Shown in pieces: positions 14,765-20,659 of a stretch of DNA of 20,659 nt. Made by a program: the position numbers and the translations under genes. The DNA lies in the NCBI GenBank assembly GCA_910585415.1, contig CAJUDT010000040.1, positions 1 through 20,659 of the forward strand. Direction: 5' to 3'. The notes beneath the pieces are model-generated. The model searched no databases. It was not told the DNA's origin and worked only from the letters and a program-made list of their open reading frames with translations. Position 1 is the first letter of the stretch. The number at the start of each line of letters is the position of its first letter. The DNA comes from an uncultured Flavonifractor sp. (lineage in GTDB: Bacteria; Bacillota; Clostridia; Oscillospirales; Oscillospiraceae).

Positions 14765-15700
14765 ATGAGCCGTATTTATACATCCATGGAGCAGTTGATT
14801 GGCCAAACGCCGCTGCTGGAGCTGGTCCGCATTGAGCGGGAGGAGGACCTGAAGGCCCGCCTTCTGGTGAAGCTGGAGTCCTTCAACCCGGGGGGCAGTG
14901 TCAAGGACCGGGCGGCCAAGGCCATGCTGGACGACGCGGAGGCCCGGGGCCTGCTCCAGCCCGGCGCGGCCATCATCGAGCCCACCTCCGGCAATACAGG
15001 CATTGGCCTTGCGGCGGTGGCGGCGGTGCGGGGATACCGGGTGGTCATCGTCATGCCGGACTCCATGAGTGTGGAGCGCCGCCGCCTGATGTCAGCCTAC
15101 GGCGCGGAGCTGGTGCTGACGCCGGGGGCGCTGGGGATGCAGGGGGCCATTGACAAGGCCCAGGCGCTGTCCCGGACCATTCCCAACAGCATCATCGCCG
15201 GACAGTTCGTCAACCCCGCCAACCCCGCCGCCCATAGAGGGAGCACCGGCCCGGAAATCTGGGCGGACACCGAGGGTCGGGTGGATGTGTTCGTAGCCGG
15301 AGTGGGAACCGGAGGCACCATCACCGGCACAGGCCAGTACCTCAAGGCCCGGAAGCCGGAGATACAGGTGGTGGCGGTAGAGCCCGCCTCGTCCCCCCTG
15401 TTGAGCGGAGGGGCCGCCGGACCCCACGGGATTCAGGGCATTGGGGCGAACTTTGTGCCCGAGGTGCTGGACACCGGGGTGTTTGACGAAATCATCCCCG
15501 TGACGGACGCCGACGCCCTGGCCGCGGGGCGGAGGCTGGGCCGGACCGAGGGGATTTTGGCGGGGATATCCTCCGGCGCGGCGCTCTGGGCGGCCATCGC
15601 CCTGGCCAAGCGGCCGGAGAACCGGGATAAGACCATCGTGGCCCTCCTGCCCGACACCGGGGAGCGGTACCTGTCCACCCCCCTGTTCGCGGAGGAATAG
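14765..15700 (+). CDS. cysK: Cysteine synthase A (O-acetylserine sulfhydrylase)
   Basis: 311 aa, ATG 14765 with AGGGAGGG (14751-14758) at 6 nt. A PLP-dependent, fold-type II enzyme that joins O-acetylserine and sulfide to give cysteine in the cytoplasm. Landmarks: IGQTPLLELV (12-21), the PLP lysine in NPGGSVKDRAA (Lys47), the TSGNTGIGLA substrate loop (about 74-83), the phosphate-binding GVGTGGTITGTG (about 178-189) and GISSGAALWAA near the C-terminus. Length and motif order are normal for CysK, and nothing points to cystathionine beta-synthase, since there is no CBS domain. It stands alone between the regulatory operon and a hypothetical gene, with its own promoter and terminator. No serine acetyltransferase gene is adjacent. 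Confidence 0.95.
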   Translation: MSRIYTSMEQLIGQTPLLELVRIEREEDLKARLLVKLESFNPGGSVKDRAAKAMLDDAEARGLLQPGAAIIEPTSGNTGIGLAAVAAVRGYRVVIVMPDSMSVERRRLMSAYGAELVLTPGALGMQGAIDKAQALSRTIPNSIIAGQFVNPANPAAHRGSTGPEIWADTEGRVDVFVAGVGTGGTITGTGQYLKARKPEIQVVAVEPASSPLLSGGAAGPHGIQGIGANFVPEVLDTGVFDEIIPVTDADALAAGRRLGRTEGILAGISSGAALWAAIALAKRPENRDKTIVALLPDTGERYLSTPLFAEE

Positions 15701-15732
15701 CCGGCAGTCCCACAGCGGGCCGAAAGCAAAGA

Positions 15733-15774
15733 CTCCCTCCAGACAAGACCAATGGCAGTCTCGTCTGGAGGGAG
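15733..15774. terminator. Hairpin terminator shared by cysK and the converging hypothetical gene
   Basis: Inverted repeat CTCCCTCCAGAC (15733-15744) and GTCTGGAGGGAG (15763-15774), 12 bp, with an inner 4-bp stem AGAC/GTCT (15746-15749 and 15758-15761). It is followed on the plus strand by CTTGTTT and on the minus strand by TCTTTGCTTT. Position, 32 nt after cysK and 11 nt after the minus-strand gene, fits a shared terminator; the T tracts are only moderate. Confidence 0.75.
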
Positions 15775-15785
15775 CTTGTTTCCGG

Positions 15786-16259
15786 TCAGGTCTGGCTGGG
15801 CCCTGTGGTAATGGGGGTAGGGTCCTCCGCCAGCTGCTGCCGGTCCTGGTCGGTGAGAACACTGTCGTGCTCCTCGGGGTTTTTCTTGGGCTTGCGGGTG
15901 GCCATTGCCAGACGGTACCCCGCCGGGTCCTTGACCATCAGATAGCGCAGGTCCTCCTCGGGCACCTTGTCCCCGGCCCGGACCCGCGCAAAAATCTTTT
16001 GGCAGTTGCGCAGCTCCCGGAGGGATTTTTCCAGCACGTCCAGCTTGTCCTTACCGGCGCGGTCCTTCTGCTGGGCCTGCTCCATGGCCTGACGGTTCTG
16101 TTCCTCCAGCATGTGGAGCACCTGGCTGGAGATGGATACCCGGTCCCGCTGGAGCCGGGTTACGGAGCCCTGGGGCTGCTTGGCGGCGCGCGTGCCGCCC
16201 GAGGCGGTGCGTCCGGCAGGCTGGCTCCCCCTGGCGCCGGAGGTGGCGTTGAGTTCCAT
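15786..16259 (-). CDS. Hypothetical protein, small charged helical protein
   Basis: 157 aa, ATG 16259 with an excellent AAAGGAGG 9 nt upstream, which is the best reason to believe it is real. I do not recognise a family. There is no signal peptide or membrane helix. Residues 1-38 are low-complexity (Ser, Gly, Ala, Arg, Gln) and basic. Residues about 39-95 are rich in Gln, Glu, Lys and Leu and could form a coiled coil (VLHMLEEQNRQAMEQAQQKD and on). Residues 95-130 hold a segment with EEDLRYLMVKDPAGYRLAMA, and the end is acidic and polar. It is convergent with cysK and divergent from the exporter operon. No function can be inferred from its neighbours. Confidence 0.75.
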   Translation of the reverse strand: MELNATSGARGSQPAGRTASGGTRAAKQPQGSVTRLQRDRVSISSQVLHMLEEQNRQAMEQAQQKDRAGKDKLDVLEKSLRELRNCQKIFARVRAGDKVPEEDLRYLMVKDPAGYRLAMATRKPKKNPEEHDSVLTDQDRQQLAEDPTPITTGPSQT

Positions 16260-16347
16260 TGGGAATGTCCTCCTTTCCTGTGGTTGGACGGTTTCGTCCT
16301 TTTATCTATTCTATCGGACAAAACAGGGCAAATATTTAGACGATATG

Positions 16348-16419
16348 AAAAATATCCCGCCGCCCCCTTGACCTTCCACCGGCTGGAGGGTGTATACCCG
16401 AGGTGCGGCGGGGATTTTT
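16348..16419. terminator. Terminator-like hairpin in the divergent region
   Basis: CCCGCCGC (16356-16363) pairs with GCGGCGGG (16405-16412). An A5 tract (16348-16352) and a T5 tract (16415-16419) flank the stem and can pair after one bulge, giving T runs on either strand. An inner stem CCTTCCA/TGGAGGG adds structure. It has the form of a bidirectional terminator, yet no gene on either side reads into it. Confidence 0.5.
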
Positions 16420-16534
16420 AAGGAAATTTAATGGTTTTTTAAGGCTTCGCTTCATAAACCTCTGCTAGGATATCCACTTGGGGAGGAAGGGCGGCAAAAA
16501 GTGTAAACGATTTGAAAATTCCCCCTCCGTAGTA

Positions 16535-16563
16535 TTGACTTACACCGCGCCGCCTTTTAAGAT
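16535..16563 (+). promoter_or_regulatory. Promoter of the MacA/MacB-like exporter operon
   Basis: TTGACT (16535-16540), 17-bp spacer, TAAGAT (16558-16563). The -35 matches five of six and the -10 four of six. Transcription would start near 16570, about 80 nt before the adaptor start codon. Confidence 0.65.
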
Positions 16564-16650
16564 ACACCTCAAGGTCCTTCCCGGCGGCCCAAGGTCCGGC
16601 GGCGTCCGGTCCGGGCCCCGGCGCAAACCAAACAGAAGGAGATACAGACA

Positions 16651-18381
16651 ATGGAAACAACCCAGGTCAAACCGGAAGTCAACACCCCCGCGTCAACCCC
16701 CGCCCCGCCCAAGAAGTTCACCCCGCCCAAGAAGCGCGGCTGGGTCAAATGGGTCCGGCGCTTGGTCATCCTGGCCGTCCTGGCGGGAGGGGTGGTCTTT
16801 CTGCTGGCCCAGTGCCAGTCGGCGGGCACCCAGCTGGCGGCGGGGGCCTACCTCACCGAGACGGCCCAGGTGCGGGATCTGACCGTCTCCGTGTCGGGCA
16901 CCGGTCCCATTGAGCCCATCCACTCCTACCGGGCCACCACCCTGGTCAGCGGCGAGGTTCTGGAGGCCCCCTTTGAAGAGGGCCAGACCGTGTCCAAGGA
17001 CGACCTGCTCTTCCGCATCGACGCCAAGGACGTAGAGGACAACATCCAGCAGCTGGAGAGCAACATCCGGCAGCAGGAGCTCAACCTTCGCGCCGCCCAG
17101 CTGAACCTGGAGGACCTGCTGGAGCGGCAGGAGGACAACCAGGAGGAAAACGCCAAGGAGCACAATTTGGAGTCCAACGCCACCGGCGTGGTCACCGAGG
17201 TCCATGTGGAGGTGGGGGACACCATTTCCATAGGCGCCCCCGTGGCCGACGTGCTGGACCGGGAACACATGAAGCTCACCCTGCCCTTCCATGCCGCCGA
17301 CGCGGCGGGCTTCTACACCGGCCAGACCGCTCAGGTGACGGTGGACGGCACGCTGGAGGTCCTCACGGGCGCCATTGACGAGCTGGGCGTCACCGACCAG
17401 GTGGGCCCCGGCGGGTCCCTGGTGCGGCAGGTCACCATTCGGGTGGACAATCCGGGGGCGCTGTCCGACACCTCCCGAGGCACCGCGTCGGTCAACGGCC
17501 TCCCCTGCGCCTCCGGCGGCACGTTTACATACGCCGAGTCCAAGCAGATTACCGCCAAGGAGAGCGGGGAGATTGAGACGCTCAACCTCCGCAAGGGGGA
17601 CTGGGTGACCGACGGACAGATCGTGGGCTCCTTTAAGAAAACCGAGCTGGACGACATGGATACCCAGATTGAAAATGCCCGCATTCAGATTGAGAACGCC
17701 CGCATCCAGGTGGAAAATGCCCAGATATCGCTGCAAAACGCCCGGGACCGGCTGGAGGACTATACCATCCGCTCCACCATCACCGGCACGGTGATTGAAA
17801 AGAACGTAGACGTAGGGGACAACGTGGGAGGCAGCGCATCCTCTACCGCCGGATATACCTACATGGCGGTGATTTACGACCTGTCCGCCCTGACCTTCGA
17901 TGTACGCATTGACGAGCTGGATATCAACAAGATTCAGGTGGGCCAGAAGGTGGAAATCACCGCCGACGCCCTGGACGGAGAGCAGTTCACCGGCACGGTG
18001 GATAAGGTGAACATCAACGGCACCACCGCCGCAGGGGTCACCACCTACCCCGTCACCGTCAAGGTGGACGGCACCCCTGCGGCCCTGAAGCCCGGTATGA
18101 ACATCTCCGCCAAAATCCTGGTAGAGCACGCGGGGGCGGTGCTGACCATCCCCGTAGACGCGGTGAAGCGGGGCAACGAGGTCTTGGTAGCCGGACCCGG
18201 CTGCCTGGACGAGAACGGAAACGTAGCCGACCTGACCGCCATTGAAACCCGTCAGGTGACCCTGGGCCGCAACGACGAGGACTATATTGAGGTTCTGGAC
18301 GGCCTGGAGGAAGGGGAGGTAATTCTCATTGAAAATCAGGCCTCGAACATGATGGCGATGATGATGGGGATGGGGGGCTAA
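16651..18381 (+). CDS. HlyD/MacA-like exporter adaptor protein with two tandem adaptor modules
   Basis: 576 aa, ATG 16651 with AAGGAG (16636-16641) at 9 nt. A proline- and lysine-rich cytoplasmic tail (1-36) precedes one membrane anchor (about 37-55). LLAQCQ is not a good lipobox, so the protein is probably anchored by the helix. Two adaptor modules follow. Module 1: lipoyl half (about 97-126), coiled-coil hairpin (127-175), second lipoyl half with SNATGVVTEVHVEVGD (175-190), then a beta-barrel. Module 2: lipoyl half around AKESGEIETLNLRKGDWV (302-319), hairpin with heptad repeats (334-370), lipoyl half STITGTVIEKNVDVGD (375-390), beta-barrel (about 411-490) and a membrane-proximal domain. 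Normal MacA or YknX-type adaptors are about 370-400 aa with one module. It would link the downstream ABC ATPase and permease to substrate outside the membrane. Confidence 0.88.
   Translation: METTQVKPEVNTPASTPAPPKKFTPPKKRGWVKWVRRLVILAVLAGGVVFLLAQCQSAGTQLAAGAYLTETAQVRDLTVSVSGTGPIEPIHSYRATTLVSGEVLEAPFEEGQTVSKDDLLFRIDAKDVEDNIQQLESNIRQQELNLRAAQLNLEDLLERQEDNQEENAKEHNLESNATGVVTEVHVEVGDTISIGAPVADVLDREHMKLTLPFHAADAAGFYTGQTAQVTVDGTLEVLTGAIDELGVTDQVGPGGSLVRQVTIRVDNPGALSDTSRGTASVNGLPCASGGTFTYAESKQITAKESGEIETLNLRKGDWVTDGQIVGSFKKTELDDMDTQIENARIQIENARIQVENAQISLQNARDRLEDYTIRSTITGTVIEKNVDVGDNVGGSASSTAGYTYMAVIYDLSALTFDVRIDELDINKIQVGQKVEITADALDGEQFTGTVDKVNINGTTAAGVTTYPVTVKVDGTPAALKPGMNISAKILVEHAGAVLTIPVDAVKRGNEVLVAGPGCLDENGNVADLTAIETRQVTLGRNDEDYIEVLDGLEEGEVILIENQASNMMAMMMGMGG
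17665..17748 (+). repeat. Four 21-bp tandem repeats encoding coiled-coil heptads
   Basis: Units at 17665, 17686, 17707 and 17728, each 21 bp. The first two (CAGATTGAAAATGCCCGCAT and CAGATTGAGAACGCCCGCAT, followed by T or C) differ at three positions; the third and fourth are more divergent. They encode Q-I-E-N-A-R-I type heptads (residues 339-366) in the second hairpin of the adaptor. They look like a small in-frame expansion that lengthens the coiled coil. Confidence 0.75.
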
Positions 18382-18384
18382 GGC

Positions 18385-19125
18385 GTGGAACACCTCATCG
18401 AGCTCAAGGATGTCTATAAAATCTACCAGATGGGAGATACCGCCGTCCACGCCCTGGACGGGGTCAGTATCACGGTGGACGAGGGGGAGTTCGTGGCCAT
18501 TGTGGGCCAGTCGGGCTCCGGCAAGTCCACGGCTATGAATATCATTGGCTGTCTGGACGTGCCCACCAGCGGGAGCTATCACCTGGGGGGCGTGGATGTG
18601 TCCACCATGGACGACGACCAGCAGGCGGACATCCGCAACAAAATGTTGGGCTTCATTTTTCAGCAGTACAATTTGATTCCCAAACTGAGCGTGCTGGAGA
18701 ATGTGGAGCTCCCCCTGCTCTACGCGGGCCTGACGGCCGCCCGGCGGCGGGAGCAGGCTATGGCGGCCCTGGGCCGGGTGGGGCTGGCGGATAAATGTAA
18801 AAACCTGCCCTCCCAGCTCTCCGGCGGGCAGCAGCAGCGGGTGTCCATCGCCCGCGCTCTGGCCGGAAATCCGTCGGTGATTCTGGCCGACGAGCCCACC
18901 GGCGCGCTGGACTCCCGCACCGGGCGGGAGGTGCTGGCCTTTCTGCAAAAGCTCAACGCCGAGGGAGACACGGTGGTGCTGATTACCCATGACAACTCCA
19001 TCGCGGTGAAGGCCAAGCGGATTGTGCGCCTTCAGGATGGCAAGGTCATTTACGACGGGGACGCCCACGACCCCCAGGCGGTGGTCCAGCCCGGCGAGGA
19101 GGATGAGGGGGTGGCTCTGTCGTGA
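18385..19125 (+). CDS. MacB-type ABC transporter ATP-binding protein
   Basis: 246 aa, start GTG 18385, 3 nt after the adaptor stop, with a G-rich tract (18372-18377) upstream. All ABC ATPase motifs are present: Walker A GQSGSGKS (41-48), Q-loop in FQQYNL (Q93), signature LSGGQQQR (145-152), Walker B VILADEP with Glu170, D-loop ALDSRTG and H-loop ITHD (His202). The TGALDSRTG segment and the overall length match the LolD/MacB/YknY group, which energises FtsX-type permeases. It acts as a dimer at the cytoplasmic face. It should work with the adaptor before it and the permease after it, exporting a peptide, antibiotic or lipid-like compound. The substrate is not visible from sequence. Its TGA overlaps the GTG start of the next gene. 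Confidence 0.93.
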   Translation: MEHLIELKDVYKIYQMGDTAVHALDGVSITVDEGEFVAIVGQSGSGKSTAMNIIGCLDVPTSGSYHLGGVDVSTMDDDQQADIRNKMLGFIFQQYNLIPKLSVLENVELPLLYAGLTAARRREQAMAALGRVGLADKCKNLPSQLSGGQQQRVSIARALAGNPSVILADEPTGALDSRTGREVLAFLQKLNAEGDTVVLITHDNSIAVKAKRIVRLQDGKVIYDGDAHDPQAVVQPGEEDEGVALS

Positions 19126-20351
19126 ATTTCAGTCAATCCTTTCGTCTGGCCCTCAAAAGTCTGATGACCAGCAAAATGCGGGCCCTGCTGACCATGCTGG
19201 GGATTATCATTGGCGTGGCGGCGGTGATTGTGATTACCAGTCTGGGCAATGGCATGACCCAAATGATGAACGACCAGTTCGACCAGCTGGGAGCCAATCT
19301 GATTCAGGTGCAGGTTTGGGGCCGCGGGGAGGGCTCCCGCACCATCGAGCCCGACGATATGTATGCCCTGGCGGAGAAATACCCCAAGTACATTGCCGGG
19401 GTGAGTCCCTATGTGACCACCCAGAATGCCGCCATACGTCAGGGTTCTGACGAGTATAAGCGCACCACGGTCTACGGCGTCAGCGAGGCCTTTTATGACC
19501 CCTCCCGCAATCAGACGATTACCGGTGAATCCCTGGCACAGGGACGGTTTCTCAGCTATATTGATGTGGAACGGTTTCAAAACGTCTGTATCATTGGGGA
19601 TTATCTCAATCAGGAGATGTTCCAGGGGAAGGGGCTGGGGCAGAATTTGACCATCGGCGGGGTGCCCTATAAGGTCATTGGGGTCCTGGCCCAGAAGGCG
19701 GACAATACAGAGGGCAGCGGGGACGACGTTATTTTTCTCCCCTTTGGCAACGCCCTGCGGGCCAGCGCTTCCCCGAGCGTAAATCTGTATTTGTTTACCA
19801 GCACCAACAAGGACAGCTCCGCCGCCGCCAAGGGGGTTATTGAGAACCGGCTGTTCAAAACCTTCCAGTCCAGCGATTACTATATGGTTATGAGCTCGGC
19901 GGAGATGATGGATGCAATGAACACTATGATGGATACCATGATGGTGGTCCTGGTGGCCATTGCGGCGATTTCTCTGCTGGTGGGCGGCATTGGTATTATG
20001 AATATCATGCTGGTGTCGGTCACGGAGCGGACTCGTGAGATTGGTATCCGTAAATCCCTGGGGGGCAAGCGGCGGGATATCCGCAGTCAGTTTATCATTG
20101 AGGCCGGGACGACTTCCGCTATCGGCGGGGTGCTGGGTATCGGCCTAGGGGTTTTGATGGCGCAGGCCGCCGGGGTCCTCGTGCGGGGGCTTATGTCCTC
20201 CAATGGGGGGGAGAGCTTTAACGCCGTGCCCACGGTGGGGGCTATTGCTATCGCCTTCGGGGTTTCTGTGGCGATTGGTATTGCTTTTGGGTATCTGCCG
20301 GCCAATAAGGCGGCGAAACTCAATCCTATTGATGCCTTGCGGTATGATTGA
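19122..20351 (+). CDS. MacB/FtsX-family ABC transporter permease
   Basis: 409 aa, start GTG 19122 overlapping the ATPase stop, with GAGGGGG (19105-19111) about 10 nt upstream. Topology is that of MacB-type permeases: TM1 (about 21-43) with SKMRALLTMLGIIIGVAAVI, a large external domain (about 45-270), then TM2 (about 274-297, with GIGIMNIMLVSVTERTREIG), TM3 (331-356) and TM4 (370-392). The conserved cytoplasmic loop TREIGIRKSLGGKRRDI (304-320) and the C-terminal P..KAAKLNPIDALRYD ending are family hallmarks. Such permeases do not form a classical channel; they transmit ATP hydrolysis to move substrates outside the membrane (mechanotransmission). The last gene of the three-gene unit. It lacks the fused ATPase of Gram-negative MacB, as usual in Firmicutes. 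Confidence 0.93.
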   Translation: MNFSQSFRLALKSLMTSKMRALLTMLGIIIGVAAVIVITSLGNGMTQMMNDQFDQLGANLIQVQVWGRGEGSRTIEPDDMYALAEKYPKYIAGVSPYVTTQNAAIRQGSDEYKRTTVYGVSEAFYDPSRNQTITGESLAQGRFLSYIDVERFQNVCIIGDYLNQEMFQGKGLGQNLTIGGVPYKVIGVLAQKADNTEGSGDDVIFLPFGNALRASASPSVNLYLFTSTNKDSSAAAKGVIENRLFKTFQSSDYYMVMSSAEMMDAMNTMMDTMMVVLVAIAAISLLVGGIGIMNIMLVSVTERTREIGIRKSLGGKRRDIRSQFIIEAGTTSAIGGVLGIGLGVLMAQAAGVLVRGLMSSNGGESFNAVPTVGAIAIAFGVSVAIGIAFGYLPANKAAKLNPIDALRYD

Positions 20352-20659
20352 GGGGGCTTTGTTTTTTCTTTGCTGCGTCTTCCTCGGTACTCCCTACGTT
20401 TCGTTCTCTGGTCCTGCCTCCGGCGGCCTACTTTCCAGCGATGGAAAGTAGGCAAAGATCGCCGGGCCTGCGGGCCCGGACCCGGGGTCGGGGGGCGGCG
20501 GTGGAGATTCGTTGGCTTGCAAATCCTTTGGCTGTTACCCGCCGTTTTAGCTTGTAGCCCTCAACACTTCGGCCATTGGCCCCTCGGGCGGATATCCCCC
20601 TTGCAAGATTTGTAGGCAGTTTCGTTGGCGGGGCTGGTCCACATGCCGCCTTTCGGACT
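20352..20659. other. 308-bp non-coding tail, likely dispersed intergenic repeat
   Basis: No convincing gene on either strand: the short open frames lack ribosome binding sites and encode proline-, arginine- and serine-rich sequence. A T-rich tract (20360-20372) directly follows the permease but has no clear stem before it. Then come two perfect hairpins (20426-20453 and 20462-20479), a G-rich run (20488-20511) and plain sequence to the edge. Confidence 0.5.
20426..20453. repeat. Perfect 12-bp inverted repeat with GCGA loop
   Basis: GCCTACTTTCCA (20426-20437), loop GCGA, then its exact complement (20442-20453). A second GC-only hairpin, CCGGGCC-TGCG-GGCCCGG, follows at 20462-20479. Neither is followed by a T run on the plus strand, so a simple terminator is unlikely. 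From memory, similar intergenic elements recur in Oscillospiraceae genomes; this is unverified. Confidence 0.55.

Larger units (their letters stand above)
16260..16650. other. 391-bp divergent intergenic region
   Basis: No credible gene lies here. It separates the minus-strand hypothetical gene from the exporter operon. It holds a possible weak promoter for the minus-strand gene (TTGCCC 16326-16331, 17 bp, TAGATA 16303-16308, both read in reverse), an ATTCTATCGGA element at 16308-16318, a terminator-like hairpin (16348-16419) and a good promoter for the exporter (16535-16563). The exporter leader after that promoter is about 80 nt and GC-rich. Confidence 0.6.

Noticed and set aside
13583..14768. 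Long plus-strand open frames opposite the BlaR1-like and BlaI-like genes
   Set aside because: The translations are Pro/Gly/Arg-rich without motifs and would run through the blaI-type promoter and operators; the minus-strand genes have intact motifs and ribosome binding sites.
16369..16399. TTGACC followed 17 bp later by TGTATA as a promoter
   Set aside because: The -10 is poor, and the element lies inside the terminator-like hairpin.
16795..16815. Lipoprotein signal in the adaptor (LLAQC)
   Set aside because: A glutamine directly before the cysteine does not fit a lipobox; a plain membrane anchor is more likely.
16693..19068. A 791-codon open frame on the minus strand, opposite the adaptor and ATPase genes
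   Set aside because: It is antisense to two genes with complete, conserved domains. Its His/Gly/Val/Leu-rich translation has no motif and no ribosome binding site; long antisense frames are expected in GC-rich coding DNA.
20348..20615. Small plus-strand open frames in the tail
   Set aside because: They run through both perfect hairpins, have no ribosome binding site and give low-complexity Pro/Arg/Ser-rich translations.
1..20659. CRISPR arrays, tRNA or rRNA genes, insertion sequences, transposase or integrase genes
   Set aside because: I saw no regularly spaced repeats, no cloverleaf or rRNA-like sequence, and no transposase or integrase motif on either strand.

Overview
The window looks like chromosomal DNA from a moderately GC-rich Gram-positive anaerobe. 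Class Clostridia, probably an Oscillospiraceae relative of Flavonifractor, Lawsonibacter or Oscillibacter, is my best guess. This rests on strong AGGAG-type ribosome binding sites, a BlaI/BlaR1-type regulatory pair, a chromosomal TraX-family gene, and a MacA/MacB-like ABC exporter whose adaptor is membrane-anchored. No rRNA, tRNA or housekeeping marker is present to confirm it.

Region 1 (1-10816, + strand) is a tightly packed surface-glycan or glycoprotein-modification operon. It enters from the left in the last 56 codons of a CDP-glucose 4,6-dehydratase (rfbG-like). It then carries a family-2 glycosyltransferase fused to a methyltransferase-like domain, a GT4-type glycosyltransferase, an FkbM methyltransferase, a radical SAM protein, a second radical SAM protein of SPASM type, an atypical SDR, a zinc-finger sugar C-methyltransferase, a third radical SAM protein paralogous to the second, an RfbC-like epimerase and an SDR ketoreductase. 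Several genes overlap by 4 bases. The dehydratase, C-methyltransferase, epimerase and reductase together suggest synthesis of a CDP-activated, C-methyl-branched 6-deoxyhexose; the three radical SAM proteins have no assigned role. Bases up to about 9315 are AT-richer than the rest, while rfbC and the last SDR have the composition of the right half. The operon ends at a strong bidirectional terminator (10851-10900).

Region 2 (10919-14760) holds a four-gene minus-strand operon: BlaI-type repressor, BlaR1-type membrane metalloprotease, a membrane-anchored protein that is a stand-alone paralogue of the BlaR1 extracytoplasmic domain, and a TraX-family membrane protein. It starts from a near-consensus promoter (TTGACA, 17 bp, TAGAAT) overlapped by one of two identical-armed dyad operators (ATTCTA-N6-TAGAAT). 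The sensor domain shows no penicillin-binding signature, so the signal is unlikely to be a beta-lactam.

Region 3 (14700-16650) has cysK reading rightward from its own promoter, a shared hairpin terminator, and a convergent 157-aa protein of unknown function. A 391-bp divergent intergenic region follows, with an unexpected bidirectional terminator-like hairpin and a good promoter for the next operon.

Region 4 (16651-20351) is a three-gene MacA/MacB-like exporter: an unusually long adaptor with two successive HlyD-like modules, an ABC ATPase, and an FtsX/MacB-type permease. The last 308 bases contain no convincing gene and look like an intergenic repeat with perfect hairpins.
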